From contig NC_090796.1 of assembly GCF_040054535.1 (NCBI RefSeq), forward strand, positions 16,342,501 through 16,406,500: 64,000 nt of DNA, given 5' to 3'. The position numbers and the translations under genes are program-made. Each line of letters starts with the position of its first letter. Position 1 is the first letter of the stretch. This document shows positions 32,712-44,780 of this stretch, one piece after another. The DNA is from Antennarius striatus (taxonomy: Eukaryota; Chordata; Actinopteri; Lophiiformes; Antennariidae). The notes below the pieces were generated by a model. It ran no database searches. It saw only the letters and a program-made list of their open reading frames with translations, and had not been told where the DNA came from.

Positions 32712-32744
<33 letters not shown>

Positions 32745-33596
32745 TAACACACACACGTATCCACATGCAGCCCTAAGGACCCAGAGAGACTCTGCGAGTG
32801 CGGCGCTCTCGGACGGGGCGCTGAAAGGCTGCAGAGGAAGCGGTGTTCTGCCAGCGGCAGTGCAGGCGGTCTCCACCAGGGGGCGGCAGAGTGGGGGTGG
32901 AACGGAACAGCCAGAAGAGATTCCTCACGGAGTAGTTCTCATTGCAGTCTGGAGACAAAGAAGACAGGAAGTGAAGGGCGCTGCAGAGGGGCGAAGCTCC
33001 CCCCCCCCTACCTCACCCTATTACCCCCCACCGCCCCCTGCTGTTCGTCCTCGGCTCCCGGCCCACTTCTTCACAAGAACTCAAAAGAGACTTCCTGCTT
33101 CCTTGCAGCTGCCACCCCCTATTGGCTGCTCGGGCAGCTGTAACTAGGCAACAGACGGGCGGATGTTGCTCTGTTGTGTGTGGATAAAGAAGATTGTGTG
33201 TGATGGAGCACTTGGGTTTTTTTCTTTTTGTTTTGTTTTTGTTTTTTTTTTAAAAAGAAAAAAGATATGTTCTGATCAATGGATTTTATTTCGATGCTTT
33301 CTCATGTAGTTTTGTATTTTTCGAGCAAAAAGCTGACTGTATTTGAATGTCTTTTATTTTATTATATATTATTATAATTATTATTTTTTTCTTTGGTTAG
33401 TGTCCCCCCCCCCTCCTCCCCTCCCCACTCCTGAACACCCCCACCCCCCTCTCCCACCTCCAAACAGAGGCAAACTGCAGAAACTCCAGGGTCCCAGCGG
33501 TGAAGTTCTTTCTGTGAAAGAGAATCTCGTAACACTAAAACCCTCTCCAGTTCGTTAAACAGCGGGTGGAGGGGCTCCACAGTTGTATAAAGGTGT

Positions 33597-33634
<38 letters not shown>

Positions 33635-34005
33635 GTGTTGTACAGTGAATTGTGTGTGTGTGTGTATATGTTTATAAGTTGATGCAGTCAGTGTTCTGTG
33701 GAGAGGGTTGAACAGGAGGCACCAGAGCCCCTGTGAGCTGGAACCATGGAGTCAATCTGCAGTCCCCCTGCCCCCCCACCACCAACACCATCCTTACCCC
33801 CCCCCACCCCATGTATCGTGGTGACTGTGGCTCCTCATGCAGCCTGAATCGTATGCATGTACCATAACATCTAGACTTAATATATTGTGAAGTATTCAAT
33901 AACCATTATGTAGATGCTAGGAGTTCAAAAGGGGTATACTTTCTTAGAAAGACAAAAAAGGAAACAGGAAACTGGCCATTTCTAAGAAAATAAAACTTTA
34001 TTAGA
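32639..34005 (+). other. fbxo11: fbxo11 3' UTR
   Basis: It contains CA runs (32700-32742), GT runs (33595-33632, 33651-33666), T-rich and C-rich segments, and an AATAAA at 33989-33994 as the likely polyadenylation signal. No other gene was seen. Confidence 0.65.
33989..33994 (+). terminator. fbxo11: fbxo11 polyadenylation signal
   Basis: AATAAA lies about 1.35 kb after the stop codon and is followed within 30 bp by a T- and GT-rich stretch. Confidence 0.6.
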
Positions 34006-34049
34006 TCTGTGGTGTCTCTGAGTTACTTTACTTGGTATTCAAGTACTTC

Positions 34050-34525
34050 ATGTTCAGGTGAGAGGCTTGGGGGGGGTCCTCAGTGTGTGTGTTTGGGGGG
34101 TGTGGGCAGGTGTGTTTGTGGGCATGTTCTGGTTTCTGCTGCTCATCACACCTGGTGCTTTGGGGGTGTTGGGCATCTCACTTTGGGTGCTTTTCTGTTG
34201 GGGGTGGTCCTGGGGGGATCTGGCTTGTTTGGGTCTGGGGCCACCTGGTGGTTTGTTGCTTGGCTCTTGGGGTGTCTGGCTCTGCCTTGGGGGCTCTGTG
34301 GGGGTGGGTTCCTGTGGCTTCCTGGTGGGTTCTGGGGCTGGTTTGGGTCCTGGTGGACTTTGTCCTGCTTGTGTCATCCTGTTTGTCTTGGGTACTTGAC
34401 CTTGGATCACTGGTGGTAAAAGGATCCATCCTGGTTGTGGTTTGTCCCGGCTGGGGTTTGAACCCAGGTTGTCTGCATGCTGTGTTCTGGTGAGGGTGCA
34501 GCCCACTGCGCCAGCGAGCCACCAA
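34050..34525 (-). mobile_element. tRNA-derived SINE, minus strand
   Basis: Read on the minus strand, the head contains a perfect RNA polymerase III A box (TGGCGCAGTGG, 34513-34503) and a near-perfect B box (GGTTCAAACCC, 34464-34454), spaced as in tRNA genes. The sequence before the A box is GGTGGCTCG. There is no foldable acceptor/anticodon set for a functional tRNA. The body down to about 34050 is strongly strand-asymmetric (C and A on the minus strand, G and T on the plus strand), which produces long but meaningless open frames. Confidence 0.75.
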
Positions 34526-35390
34526 CCTCCTACACCTCCTTTCTCTTACTGCTCTCTAAAGTCAAATGCTAACATGCTACATGCTAAAGTATCTTCAATA
34601 TAAACCAGTACGGATCCACATCCTCTGGATATTTAACCCTGCTGTCAGTCACAACCCAACTTCACTGCACCACTGGAGTCATTCAGGGCCTATGATTAAA
34701 GTTGACTTGAGGATCTGATTGTTGAACTTAAAAACTTGGAGAGTTAGAAATGTTTTATTCTCCTCTTTAAGGATTTAATTGTAAGGAGCAAAACGTTACC
34801 CTAAAACAATCAGAATTCAAAACGAGCACTTGAATCATGAGTGACTTAACAGGAGACAATGGATCATTTTAATGTGATTATATGCTTTTATCCTTATTGT
34901 AAATTATATTATGTGACTTAATGGTTTTCTTGTGTTTTTTTAGAGTCCAGTAAAATGAATAGAGAATAACTTAACATGAACCTAATGGACCTCTTTTTTA
35001 TTTTATTATGTGTTATTCTATGCTGTCAGGTCGCTGTGGGAACTAAATGATGATGGACCCAATGTTTCGGGTTAGGTTTCTACTTGGAAGCATTACCTGA
35101 TGCAGAGGTCGAGACGCTGAAGTTACGTTACAGTACCCCAGTATTTTTTGTTTTTATGTCCTCTAACTGCTTCTGGTCGGTCTTAAGGGATAGTACTTTA
35201 GAATTTAGAGTATTAATGACATTTAAATGACATAAAATTACAACTATAGATTCAAATAACGACTTGCTAATAATTGAACTTAAGAACAACTTATCAGAAC
35301 CAATTATTTTTGTTGACTAGTTTTCTTTTTCAAAAAGTTATGTCTTCAATTTTCAGTCCTTTCACTGACAAAAACGACCACAAATAATTC
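34526..35390. other. Intergenic region between fbxo11 SINE and msh2 3' end
   Basis: AT-rich sequence. No gene, tandem repeat or RNA gene was recognised. Confidence 0.6.
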
Positions 35391-35396
35391 TTTATT
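35391..35396 (-). terminator. msh2: msh2 polyadenylation signal
   Basis: TTTATT on the plus strand reads AATAAA on the minus strand, 53 bp beyond the msh2 stop codon. Confidence 0.7.
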
Positions 35397-35448
35397 GAAA
35401 AACATAAAAGTTTAGTGAAGATGGAGGGCGTGACCTTTGATCTTTAGT

Positions 35449-38400
35449 TCATGTTTTGGCTGGCAAGCAGCGTTCCAGGATCTCGCCGATGTACGCGTTG
35501 TTCTTGGAGACGAGCTCCTGCTTCATCCTCCTGAGCGCCGCCTTCACCTCCTCATCGCTCATGGAGGCAACAGGAAGTGACTTCACCTCGTCCAGGAAGT
35601 CCTGAATCAGGCCCTCCCCCACCTGACGGACAAAAAGTTACACCAATCAGAGGCGGCGGATCGGCAAACAGTTGTGTTTGACTAGATTAATAGACTATCA
35701 ATCGGAAACGAAACAAATTAAATTCAACTGAGGAACTAAAATTCTAGGAAATTAATTATATTGTTTTGAGGAATTTAATGTTTCATTCCAAAACCAAATT
35801 GGATCACACATTTGTTATTTTGTACAGAACATGCACACTAAAAATCAATTATTCATCAGATTCATTAAAAGTGACCACGGCATAAAACCAGAGTCACCCC
35901 AGGTTGTTTGTTTGTTTGTGTACATCCTGTTTGTGTCGACGCACCAGAAAACTCATGGACTCAAACTTTGTTTCCCTTACAGTCACTTCCTGGTTACACC
36001 TCAGGTGGCGTTTGAGGCCACATAGAATGTTGGAAAATTCAGCGTCACCTGTTTGTCGGTTCTGCACCTCTTGGCCTGAGGCTCCGCCTCTTCCTCCTTG
36101 TCCCCCAAGGATTCCTGGAACTCCTCCAGCTCCTCCGCCTTCTCTTTCGCCATGGCGACCACGTCCGGAGGAAAGCGCGCTAGCTCGGCAACGTGGATCC
36201 CGAAGCTCTGATCGCACACGCCTGGATGCACACGGGAAGGGGCGGGGTCAGTCTGGAGCCGCATCATTGGTCAGTGGATTCTGTGTGTGTGTGTGTGTGT
36301 GTGTGCGGACCTGGTCTGACCCGGTACAGCATGGTGAGCGTGTCGTGTGACGTGAGCGCCGTCACGTGTAGGTTGTGCACGGCGGGCTGCTGCGCCGCCA
36401 GAGCCGTCAGCTCGTGGAAGTGTGTGGCGAACAGACAGAAGCAGCCGATCTCAGAGGCGATGTGTTCGCTGATGGCCCAGGCCAGGCCGAAGCCGTCGTA
36501 GGTGGACGTGCCCCTCCCCAGCTCGTCGATGATGATGAGCGACTTCTCCGTGGCCGAGCTGCGGGGGGGGGGGGTAGATGATGAAGAAACGATCCGGCGC
36601 CGCCTCTCAGCGTGAAGTGAGCTCGCTTATCGCGTTTCTTACCGCAGGATGGCGGCCGTCTCCAGCATCTCCGACATGAAGGTGGACACCCCCTTCACCT
36701 GGCTGTCTCCAGCCCCCACCCGGGCCAGGATGCTGTCGATCACGCTAAGCTCCGCCTTGTCGCACGGCACAAAGCATCCGATCTGAGCCATGAGGGCGAT
36801 CACGCCCACCTGCCGGATGAAGGTCGACTTCCCGCCCATGTTTGGTCCTACAGTTGGGGGAGGAGAGGGAAAACTCATTCCATCGACGAATGGTGAAGCA
36901 GGGGGCGGGGCTTAGGACAGGAAATGTCGGCGCACCTGTGATGATGTAGAAGCTCTTCTCTCCCTGGACGAAGGCGACGTCGTTGGGGATGAAGGCGGTG
37001 TCTGCGTCCGTCTCCATGCACGGATGTCGAGCCTGCTGCAGCTCCATCCGCCTGCAGCCGTCCGCCAGGAGGCGGGGCCGCACGAACGGCACGGGGGCGG
37101 AGACAGACGCCACGGCGAAGCTCACCACCGAGTCCAGCTGGGCGATGACGTCGCTCAGCGTCTGGAGGGGATCCACGTAACCTGGAGAAAAAAACCCCCA
37201 ACATCTTAAGTCTGACCCTGACGTCTGATTTAAATCTACGCGGCGAGCGTCATGTGACCACACCCCTCACCTGATGCGATGTTGATGATCTCCTTCACAA
37301 TTGCATTCTGGGCCTCCTCGTACTCCTCCCTGCTCTGGCCGTACTCCTCGTTCGCCGAGCTCAGCTTGCTGCAGACGTGGGAAAACGTTGCGTGAGTCAG
37401 CTGACATGATGATCAAGCCCCGCCCCCTCCGTCGCGCGCCCCCCCCCCACCTATTTGTGAAGCGCACGCCGTTCTTCTGGACGTCCAGCGTGGTGAAGCT
37501 CTTGTTGTTCCTCAGACTCTTCTCCTCCTTGCAGGTGACTCTCAGGTAGAATCCCAGCGCCGCGTTCGACTCCAGCTTCACCGTCTTACCGGCGTCCAGA
37601 CCTGCAGCCGACATCGAAGCGTCACGGACCAGGTGTTCCAACCAATCAGGTGTGTGTGTGTGTGTGTGTGTGGACGGACCTAGTTCTCTGGCGGCGCCGT
37701 TCAGCACGGCCTGCATCCTGGTTTCCAGCGCGTCCATCTTCTCTCTCAGCTCGCTCAGCACCGGATCGAACGACGCCTTCACCAGGAACTCGTGGTGCTC
37801 GATCTGCAAGACGTGCAGAGAAAAAAACCAAAAACGTGAGCACCAATCAGAGAAGAGGGATGAGGTCATGTGGACCGAGTAGTTCCTGAACTCACCTGGT
37901 TCATGTCCAGAGTGGTTTCCATCATCTCCTGGTACTTCACGAAGTCGGTCTGCAGGTCGGAGAGCGGAGAGATGAAAACAGAGTCCAACAGGACCTGGTG
38001 GCTCCCTGCGCACACACACACACAAAAAAAGTGTTTTAAACAGTCTATCAGAGTGTTTTAAAGGTAATACAGATAGAAGGTGGTTTAATATCAGTATGGG
38101 GGGGGTTCATGAACATTTAATTTACTGTAAATAATGATATTTGGTCGCTGCAGCGGGGAATTCGTTAATCGCGTGTGGTTAACCGTGAGGAACGACGGCA
38201 CACTGGAAATTGGAATTACCTGTGAAAGGTTTGGAATTCCTCCTGCTGCTCACAGACGTGTCTGAACACCGCCCCCTGGTGTCCAAACGCGTCAACGAGA
38301 ACAACGTGCCGACACAGAGATTGAAAGAACATCCGATCGGACCGTGTAACAAATGTTTGGGCGTCACAGACCTCGCGGGACGATTCGTTCTGCCGTCTAA

Positions 38401-41400
38401 AATCGATCTGTTCGGTCTGGAATCGCTCTGTTCTGGACGTCTCGTGATGGAATCACGAGCGAGGAGGCGGCCTGACAGGAAGCATCCGGCCGGTGCGTAC
38501 CTGAGTGGCGCTCCAGGGCGGCGACGAGGGCGGGGACGTGGCTCACGGCCTGGTAGACGCGGTAGCAGTCCTGCAGCGTCGCTGTGTGGCGGTGGAACTT
38601 CTTGGCCAGGCGGTGGAGGTCAGGGAAGCGCCGCAGGAGGTCGTCACGACACGTCTGCCGGAGCTCCGAGTCGCACACGAAGCTCTCCACCAGGTCCAGC
38701 CTGCAGACGAGACGCCGACGGACGTCAACGGTCTGAGAAAATCAGGCTTCTGATTGTGGACTTCATCGTCATGACGACTGATCCAGTTACGGAACAGAGG
38801 ATGGATCATGGGACTGACCCAAGAACAGAAAGATAAAACAATAAATGTCGGAAGAGATCAGTTGATACAAAGAGCTGTGAGCCAATGAGATAAACGACTC
38901 AAATTTGCAGATTTTTCAGAGCTTACTTACTTTAAAACAAACAGATTCTTATTATACAAATAAATTGTTTGAAGCGTTTCTTTTTCGTGCACATTATTTC
39001 ATTTTTGCATTTAAAATCAGGAGCAAACCGGCTTCAAACATCTCACACCAGCTTCCTGTGTAATTATGAGTATGAATTACTCTGATATTTAGGATTGAAA
39101 TGGTTTTTTTAATTATAGTTTTATTTCAAATTCAACAGCGTTTGTGGGGTTTTGCTTATTTCCATGGAAACATTGATGATTTCCCGTCCTTAGCGACTCG
39201 AACTACACCTGCATTAACGTTTTTAACGCCCTTTCTTTTTAACTCATCTGTTCCTAAACGTCCAGTCTGGATGGAAGTGGAGGCAGCTCTTTGTCTGAAT
39301 CTTCACGCCGTCCCGTCAAGAACATTACAGTTGGGGAAACACAAACATTTCTATTCTTCACTAAAACCTGGAAATGGTAGGAATCCTGATTTTTCCGCCT
39401 CCGACTGGCGTTACCTCTCCTCTATCTTGGTTCGGTCCATGAGCGGCTGCTTGATCCACCGGTTGACCAGACGCTGACCCTGTGGCGTGCGGCACTTGTT
39501 CAACAAGCCGGCCAGCGAATGAGATCCGCTGGTGTCATCCGCCGATCCCTGGAGAAAGACAACACACACACAACAACCCTTCATCACCCTGATCAGATTA
39601 TTGGATGTGGTGTGGCTCATTAATAACGCAGCGCGCAGCTGGGAAATAAAGACCACTAGAACAATTGAACAATTCTCAGTTCTCAAATGGAACCATGTGA
39701 CATTCCACAATGCTGCCAAATGCGTCAGCGGTGTTCTCTCACTCCGGGACGCCGACCCGTGACGTGTCATCTCGCTATTCAGATCGCATCAGCGACTTAT
39801 TACTGATGTCAGTCAACAGCTAATAATTCATAAATATTCCCACCGTTTGGAAACATGATAAGTGGGGATTTAAAGATAAGGCAGTAAAAGCCTAGATTTA
39901 TCCTGACCTATAAGAAGAAGAAGAAGAAATTATAAAAATAATCTAAAAAATTTAGACCGACCATCCTGTCGAAAAAAATTATTTAGACCGACTGACCAAC
40001 CAACCGACTGACTTGACTGGTCGAAAAATAAAATTTCTTCAAACCGACTGAGAAAATTTTTTTTAGACCAACCGACAAAAAAAACAATTTTTTTTTAAGA
40101 TCGAGGCGGACAAGCATCTATACACGAAACAAGTACGATCGTCTCGTCTACAAGGAAACAGATAAATAACAACAACTACAACAAAAAGCCAGACTAGACG
40201 AAAAACGTCTCGCACAAACAGTTTTTGTATGTTTTCTGTGATTTGGGAATCCTGTGATTCCGGCGATCCGACCCCTGGCTGACCTGGAACAGGTTGAGCG
40301 CCCTCACGGCGGCGTTGTCCAGCCTCATGTACTGACCCAGGTCCAGCCGGGTCAGACTGAAGGCGCTGAAGTTGGACTCGTCGGAGAGAAGCTCCAGGAA
40401 ACGCACGACCGCAGCCAGGCAGGACATCGCCACCTACAAGTCAAAACCACACACACACATCCCCCATAATGCATCATTTCTCTAAAAGAATCTTCTCCAA
40501 TCAATCAGCATCCTAACCGGCAGCGATGGAATATTAGCTTTCTGGCCTCATCTCTAAGGTCTACACATGAAAATGGTTTAGCGTGGTAACTCCTTTGAAA
40601 GATTAACGTCTGTGGGTCATAAAAAATAATATTATATTCAAGGAATTTGGACACGAAGACTGGGTTTAAATGGGTTTTCTGTGTGGTCCTGGAAGGCATC
40701 TTGTGACAGCTGGATCCTCGTCTCAAGGGAACGGTCTTAAAATCTTAAAAGCATCTGCGTGTTGCTCACATGATGATCCAGTTCAGGCAGCGTGTTGCTC
40801 GCCACGGCGTCTCCTCTCTTGGCCCTCAGGAGCCGGTTGAGATCCTGGACCACGTCCTTGCTGCTGAACTCTGCTCTCTTCCTGTCGGACACCAGCACGC
40901 CGCCACGCTGCACCACCTGCGCCGACACACAACAGTCAGCAAGTCGTCACATCACAAAAACGTCACGACATACACAGGGCCATCCTCGATTCACACGCAT
41001 TCCTGGATGGGTGTTTTTTGTTTTTTTACCAGTTCTCGTAGAGAGACGTGAGAAACAAACCGTTAAATGCTGACGTGGTTCTGGGTAACGCGACAAATGC
41101 AGGAAGTGCTTCCCTGCTTTAAACACCTTAACTGAAACTAAACCAGTTGAGAAGATGTACGAGACTTTTACGACTCAGCTGACGTTTGCATTCTAAGACG
41201 TTCTGGTTGGCAACGGATTTTTTCCCCATGCAACCTTGATCCTTAACAGGCGACTTTAATCAAATTTACATCCGTTCAACAACGATTGTCTGAAAGAATG
41301 ACCTATGATGAGAAACACTTTCAGATGTGGGCATTTCATCCCTTTCTCTGATTTCCATGACCACCCTTGAAGGCATCACACGAACATGTGACGTCATTTA

Positions 41401-42877
41401 CCTCCCTCAGCTTCCCGCCGTCGGCGTTGCCTTCGCCCTGGGCCAGGAGACACTCTTTGGGGCTGATTTGGACGAGCAGTGACTCTAGGTTGGAGAAGAT
41501 CTCATTGTCTGGGAATTCACACACTCCCATCATCCTCTGGGCCGCATCCACATATCCGACGCCGACCACGCGCTGCCCGTCAGCTCCCGTAGCACAGCGC
41601 ACGGCGACCACTCCGGCGCAACCTTCCAATTCTGTTCCGCTGCCGAACAGAATCTCCTCAAACTGAGACAGGTTTCCTGGAGATGCCTGCGAAAAATAAT
41701 GACACTGACGATTTATTGATTAAAAATTAAAGTTTTATAAGGGAATGAAATGACGCAAATTTTACGTAAGTAAGGAAATGTGACTGGTTTTTGGTCTCAT
41801 TCTGTCAGGATGTGGAATTACTGGAACAATTAACCTATTCTGATGACATTATAATCTGAGAAATTCTCATCTTCTCAGGACGATGAATCAAAATGTTATG
41901 AACTGGACATATTTAAATGTCTTGCAATAATAAATCCAGGCTGTCATCTGGATCGCATGTGAGATCATGTTTCCTTTAATAAAAAATTAAGAACACTGAT
42001 GGAGATCTTAAAGAAAAGAAGCACGAGTGAGAAGCTTTTCTTGCATGACAATGCCAGTCCAAATCCCACTGGTTGGATTTCATGGAATGTTATGAGCCGG
42101 ACCATCATGAGACTGTGGCTGTTTAGTCAAATGACAATAAAAAAAAGTTTTCCCATGCAATAAGACGCCATATAGAACAGATAAAGATCTCATAATGACA
42201 CACATTTAAATGGATCACATAACACACACACAGACACTCGTGGATGATCACACGTTACCTTGAACTCCACCTTCCAGTCGTGCTCCTTGCTGCTTTTGCT
42301 GTGGTTCTTGTACACTTCCACTCGGTACTGCCTCACCAGCAGTAAATCTCTGACAAACGCCTCAAAGTTCATCTTACTGAGAACCACACTCTCCAACCTG
42401 CGACTTCCTGCAGAGCAGAAACACCCAAACACGTTCACATCAATAATAATAATAAACTGCGCGGTTTTATTTCCCACCAAGCAGGAGCGCAACTAATTGA
42501 AGTCAATAAAGCTAAATGTATTAATTTAATTAGTTTATTAGCTTTCCAACACGTAAAAACTCGGATTATTATTGAGATATTTACTAATTAATACGCAAAT
42601 TCACGAGCTAGCTACAGAGCTACCAGCCTGTCACCGGTGTGCTAACGGGATGCTAAGCTAGCCAGCTACCTGATCCCAAGTATTTGATGACACCGTTGGT
42701 CTTGAAAACTTCTTTCGCCGCGAATATGGCGTCTTTTCCGTGAACGGTGTAGTAGTCGTTACGGTCGAACACCCGGAACGTGGTGTCCGGCTTCTCCGGC
42801 ATGGAGAAGATGAAGCTGAGGAAGCCTTGTTCGGACGTACTGTCCATAGACAAGTTCTGCTTCGGCTGCACCGCCAT
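35449..42877 (-). CDS. msh2: DNA mismatch repair protein MSH2, complete, 16 exons
   Basis: MutS homologue that pairs with MSH6 or MSH3 to recognise mismatches and loops in the nucleus. Exons in transcript order: 42877-42670, 42407-42259, 41686-41402, 40916-40770, 40433-40284, 39548-39415, 38700-38501, 38005-37896, 37803-37680, 37601-37451, 37368-37271, 37181-36936, 36847-36643, 36558-36311, 36221-36049, 35622-35449. Exons 4-14 have the same lengths as human (147, 150, 134, 200, 110, 124, 151, 98, 246, 205, 248). The start MAVQPK matches human. Key motifs are [11 protein letters not shown] (connector), [13 protein letters not shown] (Walker A), [31 protein letters not shown] (Walker B region) and [12 protein letters not shown]. 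The protein ends in a C-terminal helix region, LPAKT. The ATG at 42877 is chosen by homology; an in-frame upstream ATG at 42952 would add 25 residues not found in the family. Confidence 0.98.
37651..37671 (-). repeat. (CA)n next to msh2 exon 9 donor
   Basis: A short dinucleotide tract lies immediately inside the intron after exon 9. Similar short tracts lie at 36281-36304 (intron 14) and 38010-38022 (intron 7). Confidence 0.8.
39549..40283 (-). other. msh2: msh2 intron 5 with degenerate short repeats
   Basis: Around 39955-40090 a motif of about 35 bp (TTTAGACCGACTGACCAACC and variants with A-rich spacers) recurs imperfectly. Otherwise nothing was recognised. Confidence 0.5.
41687..42258 (-). 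other. msh2: msh2 intron 2, no recognised feature
   Basis: AT-rich sequence. No coding similarity or tandem repeat was seen. Confidence 0.6.
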
Positions 42878-43109
42878 GTTGGTATCTCCCGCCACCGCTG
42901 GAGACAAGCAGGAAGTGACGTCAAGAGCAATTCCGTTTTGATTAGCAACCAATAAGAAGCGTGCACAGCTTCAAATCCGTTTCTAGTGAAATTTGTCAGT
43001 CGTTGAATGTTGTAAATGACGAAATTAAGTCTGTAAATGTTTTTATTTTGGATGATACAAACAAAAAGCGATACTGTACCTGCAATTTGATTTGTAAGTT
43101 TTTGTCGTT

Positions 43110-43262
43110 TATTTTTTAATTTAATTTAATTTAATTTAATTTAATTTAATTTAATTTAATTTAATTTAATTTAATTTTATTTTATTTTATTTTATTTTAT
43201 TTTATTTTATTTTATTTTATTTTATATGCTAGATTAATCCCCGAAGGGAAATTAGTGCCATA
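43110..43262. repeat. (TTTAA)n/(TTTTA)n tract with a retroposon 3'-tail-like sequence
   Basis: About 12 TTTAA units (43115-43174) pass into about 10 TTTTA units (43175-43224), followed by GATTAATCCCCGAAGGGAAATT-like sequence at 43232-43253. The latter resembles the common 3' end of fish non-LTR retroposons. It lies 240-380 bp upstream of the msh2 start. Confidence 0.75.
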
Positions 43263-43593
43263 CTCAGTTTTTATACTCAATTTTGATTTGTCAATTTATG
43301 CTCGATTAATGTAGAAACACAGGTCATATTCAAGCTTTGAGTCGTCAAGAAAATGTCATTTATGGGAGTCAAGGGGCAAATATAGAGTTGGTTACAGATA
43401 TTAGGATAATCAAACATACTGGTGTGTCAGACATTTTGGAGGAAACTTTGCTTTGCTCCATTGATGTCTGAACAATTGTCAAGGTGTAACAGGCGGGTCA
43501 TTTCTGACCCGATCTTGTCATTGGGAATTTCCATTAAACAATAGAAATGACCACAAAACACATCTGTTTACACAAAGCTGATGTGTGCAGACA

Positions 43594-43740
43594 GCACAAC
43601 TGTCTGTCAGCACACATCACAGACAGTTGTGCTGTCTGTGATGTGTCCTTTTTGTGGTAGACAAGAACCTAGCACAACACCTAGGTCCTTGTCTACCACA
43701 TAATGTTCTAAACACAAAAGGACACATCACAGACAGCACA
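43594..43740. repeat. Two overlapping palindromes (hairpin-forming inverted repeats)
   Basis: The first has an arm CAGACAGCACAACTGTCTGT near 43594-43613 and its exact complement ending near 43640, with an 11-bp class loop between. The second has an arm GCTGTCTGTGATGTGTCCTT at 43631 continuing through TTTGTGGTAGACAAG to about 43665, paired with CTTGTCTACCACA and then AAAAGGACACATCACAGACAGC up to about 43738. The right arm carries a short insertion (TAATGTTCTAAACAC). Confidence 0.85.
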
Positions 43741-43785
43741 CCTGATTCACGTTCGGCTGAGTCAGGCTAATGGTGAACTCATTCC
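43691..43785 (-). repeat. Left member of an inverted repeat pair flanking the Copia element
   Basis: Read on the minus strand it gives ATGAGTTCACCATTAGCCTGA ... TTTTGTGTTTAGAACATTATGTGGTAGAC, similar along its length to 50039-50137 on the plus strand. Confidence 0.75.
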
Positions 43786-44129
43786 TGTAGGAGAGTCGAA
43801 CAATAAACATTCAGGACTGTTGTGTTTTGATTTCCATATTCCTTTTCACCCATAGTTATGAGGTGGTAAACATCTGTAACTTTTATTTGGGGAGTCTTGG
43901 CAGCCGTAGCGGCAGAAACTCACAGCAGCGGTACAACACATCAATTAATGACACATCACCTAGAGCAACACCCGCCAAAATGTCACATATCCCATCTGAC
44001 ATAAACAAACAAATGGAAACATTAAGTCCGTTACTGTCGTAAAACCAAAACATAAATAAAGCAGCTAATGAGGGCTTCCTCCAATATTATAATATATATG
44101 TAAGATTAATGAGATCACACATCTTAACA
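43786..44129 (-). repeat. Copia 3' LTR
   Basis: It begins TGTTAAG at 44129 after the purine tract and shares about 110 bp with 49430-49541. It contains an AATAAA-type signal (CCCCAAATAAAAG, about 43890). The inner end at TCCTACA (43787) is an estimate. Confidence 0.7.
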
Positions 44130-44148
44130 CCCCCTCTTGATCTCATCA

Positions 44149-44741
44149 TCAAAACTGTTTTAAATTAAACATAAAAATAACTGTCCCCTTTTGATTCCCA
44201 AAGAACCACTTTTTAAATTTATCTATCTTGAACTTTGTTGTGGGTTTTGTCATAATGTCTGCAATCATCTCCTCCGATGGACAGTGGACAAGGCCTATTT
44301 TACCATCACTGAGTGCTTCACGAATTAAGTGATATTTCACATCAATATGTTTGGATCTCTGTCTGTTCATAGGATTTTTACTCAGTGCAATGGTCCCTTG
44401 ATTGTCTCCATAGATCATTGTACAACTGTACACCCTATCATCCATACCATTTAATAGTTGAGTCAGGTACATGTTCTTTTGGGCAGTGGTGGCTAGGTCA
44501 TATATTCAGCCTCACATGTTGACAAGGCCACTGTCTGTTGTTTCTTTGAGTTCCAAGAAATTGCAGGACCTTGTTTGGTTAAACTGAAATAGTAGCCTGT
44601 AGTACTACGCCTGTCTTCCACAGATGATGCCCAGTCTGAATCACTGAAAGCTATCAGGTTCAAATCCTCATTACTTTTCTTGAAAATCAGTTCATAGTCA
44701 TGTGTGCCTTTCAAATACCTCAGCACATGCTTTGCAGCCAC
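44149..44741 (-). pseudogene. Copia RNase H region (broken)
   Basis: Two pieces in different frames: 44741-44493 with HVLRYLKGT, FSDSDWASS and STTGYYF; then 44472-44149 with YGDNQGTIALSKNP and KHIDVKYH. These are the conserved blocks of Ty1/Copia RNase H. The break falls at AEYM, near 44490. Confidence 0.9.
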
Positions 44742-44780
44742 TAAGTTTTCTATTTTTGGGTTTGCCAGACTTTGTGATAG

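Noticed and set aside
34009-34525. Gly/Trp/Leu-rich or Pro/Gln-rich proteins of 113-150 aa on both strands
   Set aside because: All frames are open because the SINE body is nearly devoid of T/A-start stop trinucleotides. No domain recognised.
34445-34525. Functional tRNA gene
   Set aside because: A and B boxes are good, but the acceptor stem and anticodon arm do not pair as a tRNA. It is followed by SINE body.
42878-42952. Upstream in-frame ATG extending MSH2 by 25 residues
   Set aside because: MAVQPK at 42877 is the universal vertebrate start. The extension has no family support and is probably 5' UTR.
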